Assembly: GCA_036785705.1 (NCBI GenBank) | Contig: JAWUZG010000070.1 | Span: forward strand, 4,475,001 to 4,539,000 | DNA from: Acanthornis magna | Taxonomy: Eukaryota > Chordata > Aves > Passeriformes > Acanthizidae | DNA: 64,000 nt | Direction of reading: 5' to 3' | In this document: positions 41,111-49,559 of the stretch, in pieces | How the letters are laid out: each line of letters starts with the position of its first letter | Position numbering within the stretch: position 1 is the first letter of the stretch | Program-made: the position numbers and the translations under genes | The notes under the pieces: model-generated | What the model was told of the DNA's origin: nothing | The model's input: the letters and a program-made list of their open reading frames with translations, nothing else | Database searches by the model: none

Positions 41111-43640
41111 CATACAACACCATTCTATTGAATAAGGAAGCTATTGCTGAGGCTTTTGTCACAGCGAAAAAAAAGCTCTGATATTTTTCTCTGCTTTCCT
41201 TCACGTCACAAACAAAGCTGCAGCCTTTGGCATTTCAGCTGGGCTCCATACTGTGCCCAAGGTGACTGAGCCACTCGCAGTTGGTCACATGGAAATGTGC
41301 TGAACAAGAACGACATCATAAACAAAAGCACGCCAGGGCTTCAGTGGGCAAAGCACGAGAGCAGAATATTAACCACAGATCCTGCCTAGGTAAAAATTCC
41401 TTTTGCTTGGTCATGGCACATAACATGGTTTCATGCCTCTCTTTTTGGCATGTGTGGTGCCACAGACTCCCCAGGAACCTTATTTCATTCAGTTGTCTGC
41501 TTCTTAATGAGACGATCTTCAGAGGAGCAGCTTTTACTGATTTATTGCTGGCTTACACCTTCAGCACATGATTTTCTCTCACAGCAGTCCAGGAACTTCA
41601 CTGCATCTCAAACCACAAGCAATGGCAAGAATGCTCATGCAGCCATCGTGGGATTTCCTCATCATGCTGCAGAAATTATATAAAAATGGAATAATCCCTT
41701 CAAATGGCTTCAGCAGTAGTGAAGGATTCAGGTACATTAGAAAAAATACTGTATCATTAAACAATACTGTTTTAAACATCAGTATATACAAAAAGTGATG
41801 AAAGTGATTTAAATGCATTTCTTTTTCATACCTTGGACTGTATGTACTTCACACCTCTTAATTTTTCATGTTTATGGACTAAACGGTAAAATGCATTTCC
41901 TTCACCCATTCCTTCTGGCCAAACTCTTGCAGTTGTGAAAATGTTCAAACACTCCCTTAGTGAATTATGGCTGTATGAGAAAGACTGGGAGAGAAAAAAG
42001 AGACTTTGTGACTTGGCTCTTCCCTGCAGTTTGTGTCTTAATTTTTCAAGTCTTAAGTTTGACTCTTTTATTATCCAGAAATTCTCCATTTAAAGTTAGC
42101 TACCTCCTAAATTTACCATGTTGCCAAAATAACCCAAAGATGGCTAGATAGACATCAACAATTAAGTGATCAATTTTAAAATACTTGTTTTCCTTGATTT
42201 TTTTTTTCAGTAAATTTTCTTCTGGAATCAAAAAGTAACAGAGATGAAGAACAGTTGGAAGTATTGAGCTAACCAAGTATGGTCTACATAATGAGGAGAC
42301 CCTAGTATTCGTAACACCATTAAAAGGTAACATAAGAAAAGCTTTGTTTGACACAGAATATAGGCACAAACCAGTGAAAATAACAGATTTGAATATATGA
42401 ACACTGTTCTCCAACAAGATTCTGAATTAGTAAGTTGTGAATCTAAAGTCATAATTGGTGTCAGTTTTCCAGATGAAGAAGGATTTAGGATTAATGAAAA
42501 GATGGGTTAGTTTTGTCTCCATCATCAGACTACACAAATAAGACATTAGAAGGACAGAGAGATTTTCCTGAACCACAGCTACACAGAAACTTCCCTGCCC
42601 TCTCCCAGCCTTTTTGTTTCCTTCCAGGCCCATTTGGACAAACATCAGTCAGTCTCCTTACTTTAGTCTATTTTGATGATGTTCTGTGGGTTTCTGGATA
42701 ACCTGAAAAGTCTGTATTTGCATCACAAGCTGACCAAAATGCTCCTTAATTATTTCCCAGGAGCTTTGCTTTGTTCTCTGAGGGGGCAGCACTGCATTGC
42801 TACACTGAAGGGCTTGTCAGCATTCCCTCTAGAGATGTCTAATCTTGCAGGATACTGTATCCCAGCTGACTAAGTTGCAGATAGCTGCAACTTGTTTTAC
42901 AAGACTGCAAGACAGATGCCAGTTATTTAACCTGCTTACACTGAAATAACTTGGCGCTTTTTCTTTTTTTTTTTGAGCCGGGGGAAAGGGGGCAGGGAGA
43001 TAATCACTGCAGAGTCAGACCTTGCTGGGCTGCTTCTTGTCAAACCGTCGTTCCATTCCCATCTGCAGGTTGCCTTTCTCAGCTACCAGTTTTCAGACTG
43101 GAGTGCTGCCATTCCTAAAGCCTGCCAAGGCAACTTAGTACCCAGATGATTTCTTAATAATTTCTTTTTGTCTCTCACTTTTAATCCTCCCATGACTTTG
43201 AGAAAAATGTCTTCCTACTTGTAAGGCCTCTGGAAGTTTTCAGAGCACTCAGATTGTGTACAGATAAAACTCTCACTTTGTGAGTACATATGTATGAAAA
43301 AACTTATTAAGATTTATTATCTTATTTTAAAATTGTCAATAATATCTTCTGCAATTGTTCAGCCAAAAGGGATTTAAAAAATTTGTATCAGAGGAGCTGT
43401 GGGTGAGAGAAAGTTCATTCCTTATCAGTCATCCAAACTTGCCAAGTTGGTTTTATGGAAGCACTGAAATGAATGCAGAAACTAAACCCAGGGATCGCTT
43501 GATAACATTCTAAGCCCAAAGCAAAACAGGAAAAAGAGCAGCATTGCTACTTTAGCTTTCCTCATCTGTAACTGGAATGGAAGGGAACAGAATGGATTGA
43601 AGGCGTGTTGGCAGGGCAGGCAGACCTACGACGTTGGAGA
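41111..43640. other. non-coding stretch, nothing recognised
   Basis: Mixed-composition sequence with short frames on both strands, none with a known family. T-rich runs occur at about 42,200 and 42,960. No repeat family recognised. Confidence 0.5.
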
Positions 43641-43651
43641 TAAAAGGTCAG

Positions 43652-44622
43652 ACACGAAACTCTTTCTTCCAAATTGGGATTCAGGGAATTGTCGATAAGT
43701 CCCCATCCACACAGAGTAAGTGCGAATGTGATTATGAGGGCCCTGATGATAATCCTGGGACAAATGCTGTTCCCCAGCAGCCTGGCGTCAGTTCAGAGCC
43801 TTCTGGCAATGCTGGGGCTGCTCTGTATCGCTGTTCTGTGGAGCTGGAGCAGTTTCATCCCTATCAGAGCACACTGAGCCCCGTGGTGAACGTGTGCATC
43901 TGGTTTTGAGTTCAGGCAGTTCAGCAGTTCCTTGCTGGCAGCCTCGGGGATATTTCAGTAGGATGAACTCCTTTACCTACAGGGCCATAAAAAGAGAAGA
44001 GTTAACAAGGGGCTATGAGCTGTTACCGCACAGGTGATGAGGTGCCTTTATGGGACCTCGCAAAGTGCTTGACACCAGGCAGAATTCCTCTTCTACCAGA
44101 GCCTGGGGGAAGGTGAAACCCCAAGCTTTTCCCCACCATTGCCTGTCTGCTCACGTGTGCACAGGCAGTGTCGAGGCCCCGTCTGCAGCACGTTCGGCGC
44201 TCTGTGCTCGGCCAAGGTTCCCAGCTCCGCCGAAGGCACGTGGAAATGCACTGCTGGCAGACCTGAGGCTGTCAGGGATTTTGGCCATTACCCTCAGTCA
44301 CATTGATCCCATTAACGGCAGCTCAGTCTGAGGAAGGACAGGCTGTGCCACCAGTTTTGGTTGCAGTCTGTGCTCTGAGGACCCCCAGTGCCCAGGAAAT
44401 GTCTGAGCAGTGCGAGGGCACCTTGGGTAGCAGGTGGGTGTATTGGCCTCTCTTCTGCCAAAGGGATCTTAGGAACCTGCCCTCCAGACTCCTGGCATTT
44501 GTCCTGCCCAAACCGTGCAGCACTGAAATCTGGGAGCAGCACCGGTGCTGATTCACTGTGCTATCCTCAGCCCAGCCCTCTCCAGGCTGTGACACAGCTC
44601 ACATCTGGAACCCCCTCAGGGA
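43652..44622 (+). repeat. direct duplication, copy 1 (pairs with 57,966-58,927)
   Basis: From 43,744 to 44,622 this segment matches 58,049-58,927 base for base except for five substitutions that I counted, with no gaps (about 99.4 % identity). The preceding part, 43,652-43,743, aligns to 57,966-58,048 with 13 mismatches in 83 aligned bases and a 9-base insertion in copy 1. Similarity ends abruptly on both sides. There is no TG...CA terminal structure, target-site duplication or internal retroviral region between the copies, so it does not look like a pair of LTRs. Small frames within it (for example 44,050-44,331) are shared by both copies simply because the DNA is nearly identical. Confidence 0.95.
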
Positions 44623-44985
44623 GAAAGATCCAGCAGCACCAGCCAGTGCTTCCCATTAGGGAATGTCAGGAGGAAATGGGCAAACACCATTCTGTTTTTC
44701 ACTTCTTAAAATCACTCAGAAAATGTTTCTACATTAAAGCATATTTCAGTATTTTTGAGGTCAAATGAAGAATACTGAGTTTGTTCTTTTGAAATCAGTA
44801 ATGTGAAAAAAGAAATATATTAGAAGAATTATTAAATACTTCAGAAGAGAAGGGCACATGTAAGCTGAAATTTCTGTGTAGATTAAGTAAAAAATCTGTT
44901 AAAGGAAAACCTGTTAGATCCTCTCTCCTTTAGCAATTAGAGGAATATTTCTATAGAAATAATGAATTGTAATCATCACAGGCAC
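44623..44985. other. AT-rich spacer, nothing recognised
   Basis: Unique AT-rich sequence between the duplicated segment and the minisatellite. No feature seen. Confidence 0.5.
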
Positions 44986-46150
44986 TGGGTTTGGGGGGCT
45001 TAGAACAGGACTCAATGATGGGTTTGGGGTGTGAGAACTGAGACTGAGTCCTGCAATTTTGGGCTCACAGAGACCATTTGCTGTATTTCAGTGCCTCAGA
45101 ACCAGACCCACTTGAGTAATTTTGGGGCTTACGAAAAGAGACCAAGGGCTGCATTTGGGGGGCTCAAAATTCAGGTTCAGATCTCAAAACCAGAGTCTAA
45201 ATCCTGCATTTTCAACTCTAAAACCAAGGTCATATGACCACATTTGGGGCTCAGGGACAGTGACTAAGCCCTATCTTTTCAGGGCTTAAGGCAGAGACCA
45301 AGTGCTACATTTTAGGGCCTCAAAAGCAGAGACCTAGTCTTGCATTTTGGGACCTTGAAACCAGTCACTCAGCCAGGTTTGGGCTCACACAGAGAGACCA
45401 AGTCCTGCATTTTGGGGGCCTAAAATGAGACCAAGGCCTGTACAGCACTTGGGCCTTGAAACCAGGCTTATGTGGCCAGTGCTAAAACTGAGAAATGGAG
45501 AGCAAGTCCTGCTGCCCTTATGTGGCCCCATTTAGGGCTGAGAAACAGGGACCAAGTCCTGCATTTTGGGGGCCTAAAATGAGACCATGTCCTGTGTATT
45601 TGAGCTCTGAAATAGAGAGCAAGTGCTGTGGTTTGTCTGCTCAGAACCAGGCTACTTTGGCTAAGTGCAGATACAGATTAACTGAGTCATGATGGGGGAC
45701 TTGAAACCAGGGTCACTCAGACAGCATTTGGGCTCACAGAGAGTAAGTTCTGCATTTAAGGGGCTTGAGGCTGAGGCCAAGTCCTGTGTTCTGGGGTTTG
45801 GGCTTCATACAGTGCTGTGTTTTGGGGGGCTTGAACTAAAGCCCAAACCCCATGTTTTGGTGTTCAAACCGGGCTCATTTGGCCAGCGTGACTCTCTGCT
45901 GCTCAGCTCTAAGGCTTGCCTTCGGCAGAGTCCAATCCCGGCCTCAGCCGGCCCCTTGGAAAGCTCAGAAGCAGCGACCCGGAGCTGCCTTTGGGGCTGG
46001 AGGCGGAGCCCCAGCACGGCGTTTTGGGGCTCAGCCCGGGCTCCCGGGACGGTTTGAGGGCTCAGGGCAGAGCGGAGCCCAAACCCCGCGTTTGGGGGCA
46101 CGGGCAGAGCCCAGCCCTGCGCGTCGGGCTCGGCACGGGATCCCGGGGGC
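44986..46150. repeat. decayed minisatellite, unit about 34 bp
   Basis: Roughly 25-30 imperfect units follow a pattern of TTTTGGGGCTCA, then AAACCAGAGACCAAG, then TCCTGCA, visible for example at about 45,119, 45,154, 45,400 and 45,560. Individual units vary between about 28 and 36 bases, with a few longer interruptions. Units inside the CpG island (about 46,000-46,150) read CCCGCG where outer units read TCCTGCA or TCCTGTG, as expected from CpG loss by deamination in the outer part. The same unit recurs in inverted orientation at 49,560-49,760 beyond the palindrome. I do not recognise a named repeat family. Confidence 0.75.
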
Positions 46151-46389
46151 TGCCCCGGCCCGGCAGAGCCCCGGCTCCCCGCGGCCGGAGCGGGACAGCC
46201 ACAGGACCCGGCGCGACCCCCCGGCCCCCCCTCAGCGCCCCGGGCTCCGCCGGGAGCAGCCCCCGGGCCGCGGCTCGCACAGCGCCGAGCGATGGCCCCG
46301 AGCGCCGGTCCCGGGACAGCGGCACCGCACGGGGCGGGCCAGGGGCGGAGCGATGGCGGGACGGGCACGGGGCAAGGGCAGGGCGGGAT

Positions 46390-46440
46390 GGGCCCGGCAC
46401 AGGTGCTCGGCATGGGGCGGGGCCGCACAGGTGCGCGGGG
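46390..46440 (+). promoter_or_regulatory. left-arm E-box/GC-box module, two copies
   Basis: CAGGTG E-boxes at 46,400-46,405 and 46,428-46,433 are 28 bases apart, with GGGGCGGGGCC-type GC boxes between them. The same module, inverted, occurs three times in the right arm with 29-base spacing. CACCTG/CAGGTG is the ZEB/SNAI class of E-box; GC boxes bind SP/KLF factors. The module lies about 140 bases upstream of the left-arm splice donor. Confidence 0.55.
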
Positions 46441-46566
46441 CCCCAGGGCGGCTGCGCGGGGCGGGCCCGAGGTGATGTGAGCCCCGGGAATGGCCCCCAG
46501 CGCCATTTGCCCCTTCCGTGCGCGGTGGGGTTGGCTGCGGCCGGTCCGGGCTCCCCCGGCGGGGCC

Positions 46567-47098
46567 CAGGTGAGGTCTCCCTTTCCCATCCCTCTTTCCT
46601 CCCCCTCTTCCCCCTTACCCCGTTCCCTCTCCGCTCCTGAAACCCCTTCCCTCCTGTCCTTGCTCCCGTAGACCCGCGACACCCCATTTACCCCTTCTTC
46701 CTCCCCCTCCTACTTCTTACCCGGCTCCCTCTGAATCGCCCCTTCCTTCCGTTTGCTGCCGCTTTCCCTCCTCTCCCTGTCCCCCTACACCCCTCGACCC
46801 TCCACTCTGTCCCTCCTTTCTCCCCTCTCCTTCCCCCGGGTACGCAGCCCGACCCCTCCCGCTCCCGTTCTCCCTCTGCCTCCGCTACCTGCACCTCCCT
46901 GCCCCGCTCCCGGCCTGCCCCTACACAGCCGCGCTTCTCTACAAACCCCGACCCCGCTTCTATTCCTCTTTCTTGTTCTCCCTCCATCTGACCTGCCCCT
47001 CCTGACCTGCCTCTAGCTCTCCTATGCGCCCCTCTACCTTCTCTATTCCCCGTTCCCCCTCTGTTCCCCTTATCCCCCTCCCCGCCCTTCCCCCGCAG
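46567..47098 (+). other. left-arm candidate intron: donor, 0.5 kb pyrimidine tract, acceptor
   Basis: A consensus splice donor, CCCAG followed by GTGAGG, has its boundary after 46,569. About 520 bases of DNA follow that are about 85 % pyrimidine in the lines I counted, ending in CCTTCCCCCGCAG with the AG at 47,097-47,098. The result is a candidate 529-nt intron that is almost entirely polypyrimidine tract. The right arm has the same donor and acceptor in mirror position (48,131-48,583, minus strand). Whether it is transcribed and spliced cannot be seen here. Confidence 0.4.
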
Positions 47099-47113
47099 CC
47101 GCGGGGTTCGGGG

Positions 47114-47261
47114 GCCGGAGAATAAAGCCCAGAGGGCCGGAGCTCGGCGCCCCTCGCTTGAGTCCCCACAGGGGCCGGGCCCGCTCGGCAGGTCCCCCCA
47201 TGCAGTTCACAAGCACCGCCCGACACCGCCGGGGCTGCGGCTTTCCCCACATCACACTGGG
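47114..47261 (+). repeat. left copy of a 148-bp perfect inverted repeat core
   Basis: All 148 bases are identical to the reverse complement of 47,967-48,114. It begins 16 bases after the acceptor-like CAG and carries AATAAA at 47,121-47,126. One frame stays open through the core on this strand and, by identity, in the right arm. I do not recognise any protein family in it. Confidence 0.95.
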
Positions 47262-47264
47262 GGC

Positions 47265-47600
47265 TCCCCGAGGGGGGGTCGGGGCTGGGGGGCCGGGGCT
47301 GGGGGGCCGGGGGGGTTGCGGGGGGGGTTAGGGTAGACCCCCTCCTTCGGAGGGGGTCCTGGGGTGGGGTGGGTTTGGGGGATCCCCTCCGGAGGAGGGG
47401 GTCCTGGGGAGGGGCTTGGGATGGGCCCCCTCCGGAGGAGAGGGTCCGGGGTGGGAGGGGTTAAAGGGGGGGTCCCACCCCCTCTTATCCCCGCCCACCT
47501 CGGACCCTCTCCTCCGGACGGGGTCTGCCCCGGGCCCCTCCCCGGGAGCCCCCCCTCCGGAGGGGGCCCGGGAGGGGAGGGAGGGGGTGCTGCTGCACGG
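47265..47600 (+). repeat. left-arm G-rich tandem array, period about 42 bp
   Basis: TCCGGA (or TTCGGA) recurs at 47,346, 47,388, 47,431, 47,513 and 47,556, spaced about 42 or twice 42 bases, each embedded in G- and C-runs such as GAGGGGGTCCTGGGGAGGGG. The stretch 47,270-47,335 has many runs of three or more G on the plus strand and should form G-quadruplexes. The array is mirrored in the right arm. Confidence 0.8.
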
Positions 47601-47605
47601 AACAA

Positions 47606-47636
47606 TTTTTTTTTTTTAATTTTTTTTTTTTTTTTT
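47606..47636. other. A/T-only spacer at the palindrome axis
   Basis: T12-AA-T17 lies exactly at the symmetry axis and is flanked by non-matching sequence of about 10-20 bases on each side. In a transcript of the plus strand it would be a U-rich loop; in single-stranded DNA it would be the hairpin loop. Confidence 0.85.
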
Positions 47637-47654
47637 GGTGACACCAAGTGACGT

Positions 47655-47955
47655 GCCCCCTCCCCCTGCCAGGGCCCCGTCCAGAGGAGGGGGTCCTGGA
47701 GAGGGGCCCGGGGCAGACCCCGTCCGGAGGAGAGAGTCCGAGGTGGGCGGGGATAAGAGGGGGTGGGACCCCCCCTTAACCCCTCCCACCCTGGACCCCC
47801 TCCTCCGGAGGGAGCCCACCCCAAGCCCCTCCCCAGGACCCCCTCCTCCGGAGGGGGCCCTTCCTACCCCCCCGCCCCCCCCCGGACCCCCTCCTAAGGA
47901 GGGGGTCCACCCTAACCCACCCCGCAATCCCCCGGACCCCCCAACCCCCCCCCTA
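47655..47955 (-). repeat. right-arm tandem array, period about 42 bp
   Basis: TCCGGA or near variants occur at 47,680 (TCCAGA), 47,723, 47,804, 47,847 and about 47,893 (CCTAAGGA), reproducing the 42-base period and the missing unit of the left array in mirror order. The G-rich strand here is the minus strand. A single CCCTAACCC at about 47,910 resembles the telomere repeat by chance. Confidence 0.75.
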
Positions 47956-47966
47956 CCCCCGGGAGC

Positions 47967-48114
47967 CCCAGTGTGATGTGGGGAAAGCCGCAGCCCCGGC
48001 GGTGTCGGGCGGTGCTTGTGAACTGCATGGGGGGACCTGCCGAGCGGGCCCGGCCCCTGTGGGGACTCAAGCGAGGGGCGCCGAGCTCCGGCCCTCTGGG
48101 CTTTATTCTCCGGC
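47967..48114 (-). repeat. right copy of the 148-bp perfect inverted repeat core
   Basis: Exact reverse complement of 47,114-47,261, with the AATAAA on the minus strand (TTTATT at 48,102-48,107). The minus-strand acceptor-like CAG lies just outside it at 48,131-48,133. Confidence 0.95.
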
Positions 48115-48130
48115 GCCCCGAACCCCACGG

Positions 48131-48583
48131 CTGCGGGGGAAGAGAGAGAAGGATAAGGGAGAGATAGGGGAGATGAGGGGGAAAGAGATGGAGTAAGTGG
48201 GACAGGAGGGTAGAGGGGCGCATAGGGGAGCAGGAGAGCAAGTACGGGAAGGCTGGGTCGGGGTGGGCAGGGAGAGTGGAGAGAGGAGGGGGAGACAGGG
48301 GGAGTACGGGGAGGCCGGAGGAATAGAAGGAGAAGGGGGCGGGGGTCGGGCTGCGTAGCGGGGAAGAAGGGGGCAGGAAGGTGGGGAAGAGGGAGGTCGG
48401 GGTGCGCAGCAGGGCAGGGAGGGGGAACAGGAGGAGACCAGGGGCGGAGAGGAAGGTGAGGGCTAGGCGGAAGAGGAATGGGGGGTTTGGGGGGCGCAGG
48501 CAGGAGGAGGAGGTAAGGGGAGAAAGGAAAGGAGGAAGGAAGGAGAGAAGCAGAAGTGTGAGCCCGAGGCTCCCGCCCCTCAC
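48131..48583 (-). other. right-arm candidate intron: donor, purine-rich (+) tract, acceptor
   Basis: On the minus strand a donor CCCAG followed by GTGAGG has its boundary between 48,584 and 48,583. A tract about 83 % purine on the plus strand (pyrimidine on the transcribed sense) follows and ends in CCCCCGCAG at 48,131. It is 453 nt, against 529 nt in the left arm. Donor, acceptor and distance to the 148-bp core match the left arm while the tract itself hardly aligns. Confidence 0.4.
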
Positions 48584-48697
48584 CTGGGCCCCGCCGGGGG
48601 AGCCCAGCCCTGCCGCTGCCGCCACCACCGAGTGCCAGGAGACAAAATGGGGCTGGGGGCGATTTCCGAGGTTTCAATGCCCTCGGCCCCGCCCCAC

Positions 48698-48785
48698 CGC
48701 GCGCACCTGTGCCGGCCCCGCCCCATCGCGCGCACCTGTGCCGGCCCCGCCCCATCGCGCGCACCTGTGCCGGCCCCGCCCCTGG
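48698..48785 (-). promoter_or_regulatory. right-arm E-box/GC-box module, three 29-bp tandem copies
   Basis: CACCTG at 48,704, 48,733 and 48,762 lies in a 29-base unit of the form GCGCACCTGTGCCGGCCCCG followed by CCCCATC. Copies are almost identical. The left arm has two more diverged copies, so copy number changed after the inverted duplication. Position relative to the minus-strand donor (about 120 bases) matches the left arm. Confidence 0.6.
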
Positions 48786-48830
48786 TGCCCCGCGCTCGGG
48801 GCCCTCGGCCCGGGGCCGCTCCCGGCTGCG

Positions 48831-49398
48831 GGTGGGGCTGGGGCTCGCAGGTGCACGGCCCTGCCAGGGGGACGTGGCCGCTGCCGCTTCTCCCCGCGGC
48901 TCCCGGGGCTCTGTCGTGCCCCGAGCCCCGGCCCGGCGTCTCCCTCCCCGTCCCGGTGTCACCCTCCCAGTCCCGGCGCCGCGGGCAGGAGGAGCGGGCG
49001 TGGAGCGGCAGCCTCAGTCCCGCTGCTGTCCCGGCTCCGGGCACGGGCCCCGCCCCGGCTCCGTCGGGCCCGGGGCCGCTGAACGGGCGCGGTGGCTCCG
49101 CACAGGCACCGAATAAAGGCTGGAACCCCCCGGCTGGGGCCGCCCCCAGCCCGTGTGCCCGGTCCCGCAGTGCCCGCTCCGGGGTCCCTGAGCACCGGCC
49201 GGGGAACCGCCCGGGAACAGACACCGCGGCTCCCGAACCGCCCCGTGCCCCCGGGACCTCCCTGCCCGCCCCGGGAACAGCCGTGGGGCCCCCAGGACCT
49301 GGAGCCGCGGCGGGGGCTGGTTCCGAGCCCCAAACACCGGCCCCGCGAGCCTCACTGTGCTGTGCTCCCGACTCCTCATCCACCACCCCATCCCTCCG
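48831..49398. other. CpG-rich flank of the right arm, no gene identified
   Basis: GC-rich sequence without a counterpart in the left arm. AATAAA occurs at 49,112-49,117. Long frames on both strands are low-complexity. I cannot identify a coding region here. Confidence 0.4.
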
Positions 49399-49479
49399 GG
49401 GGAGCAGCCCCACAAGTGTCCAGGGTGTGGGCAGAGCTTCAGCCAGAGCTCTGGCTCTGCTGCAGAGCCCCACGAGTGA
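49399..49479 (+). pseudogene. degraded C2H2 zinc-finger fragment
   Basis: One frame reads GEQPHKCPGCGQSFSQSSGS and ends in TGA at 49,477-49,479. GEQPHKC matches the conserved linker and start of a Kruppel-type C2H2 finger (TGE-K/R-P-Y/H-K-C), and C-x2-C-G-x-S-F-S-x-S-S matches the first half of a finger. The two zinc-binding histidines are missing: the frame runs into a stop. Only one partial finger is seen, with no KRAB or other domain upstream. It is most simply a relic of a zinc-finger gene that once used this CpG island, or a chance resemblance helped by GC-rich composition. Confidence 0.45.
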
Positions 49480-49559
49480 TGGCTTGCCTGGTGCTCTCAG
49501 CCCTGAACCTGCCCCGATGAGCCCGGGGCCGAGCCCAGACAGTGCTGGGCCAGGCCTCC

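Larger units (their letters stand above)
46260..48830. repeat. giant imperfect palindrome (inverted repeat), axis at about 47,615
   Basis: Left arm about 46,260-47,600 and right arm about 47,645-48,830 are reverse complements in the same order of parts. Anchor pairs include 46,551-46,575 with 48,578-48,602, 47,114-47,261 with 47,967-48,114, and 47,473-47,504 with 47,737-47,768. The sums of paired coordinates stay near 95,150-95,240, so the axis is stable and arm lengths differ by under 100 bases. The part closest to the axis and the 148-bp core are the best preserved. The pyrimidine/purine tracts and the outermost parts are diverged. Composition and gene-like layout repeat in both arms, each facing the centre. 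Confidence 0.9.
45940..49360. promoter_or_regulatory. large CpG island
   Basis: About 3.4 kb of very high G+C with abundant CpG, many GC boxes (GGGGCGGG/CCCCGCCC) and repeated E-boxes. In vertebrates such islands mark unmethylated promoters. Here the island is interrupted by pyrimidine-rich and G-rich simple sequence and is built as an inverted repeat, so it could contain two promoters facing one another. No TATA box stands out. Long open frames across the island on both strands (up to 448 codons on the minus strand) are low-complexity by-products of GC content. Confidence 0.85.

Noticed and set aside
47325..47335. TTAGGG and mirrored CCCTAACCC as telomeric sequence
   Set aside because: There is a single unit in each arm inside a G-rich array and no tandem telomeric repeats.
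46260..48830. Palindrome as a simple fold-back sequencing or assembly artefact
   Set aside because: Arms differ in E-box copy number, intron-like tract length (529 versus 453) and many bases. A fold-back artefact would be uniformly near-identical. Read-level confirmation is still advisable.
47616..48962. 448-codon open frame on the minus strand, longest in the window
   Set aside because: It is proline-, serine- and glycine-rich low-complexity sequence produced by GC-rich simple repeats. Several other frames are open over the same bases on both strands, and it crosses the candidate intron and the tandem array.
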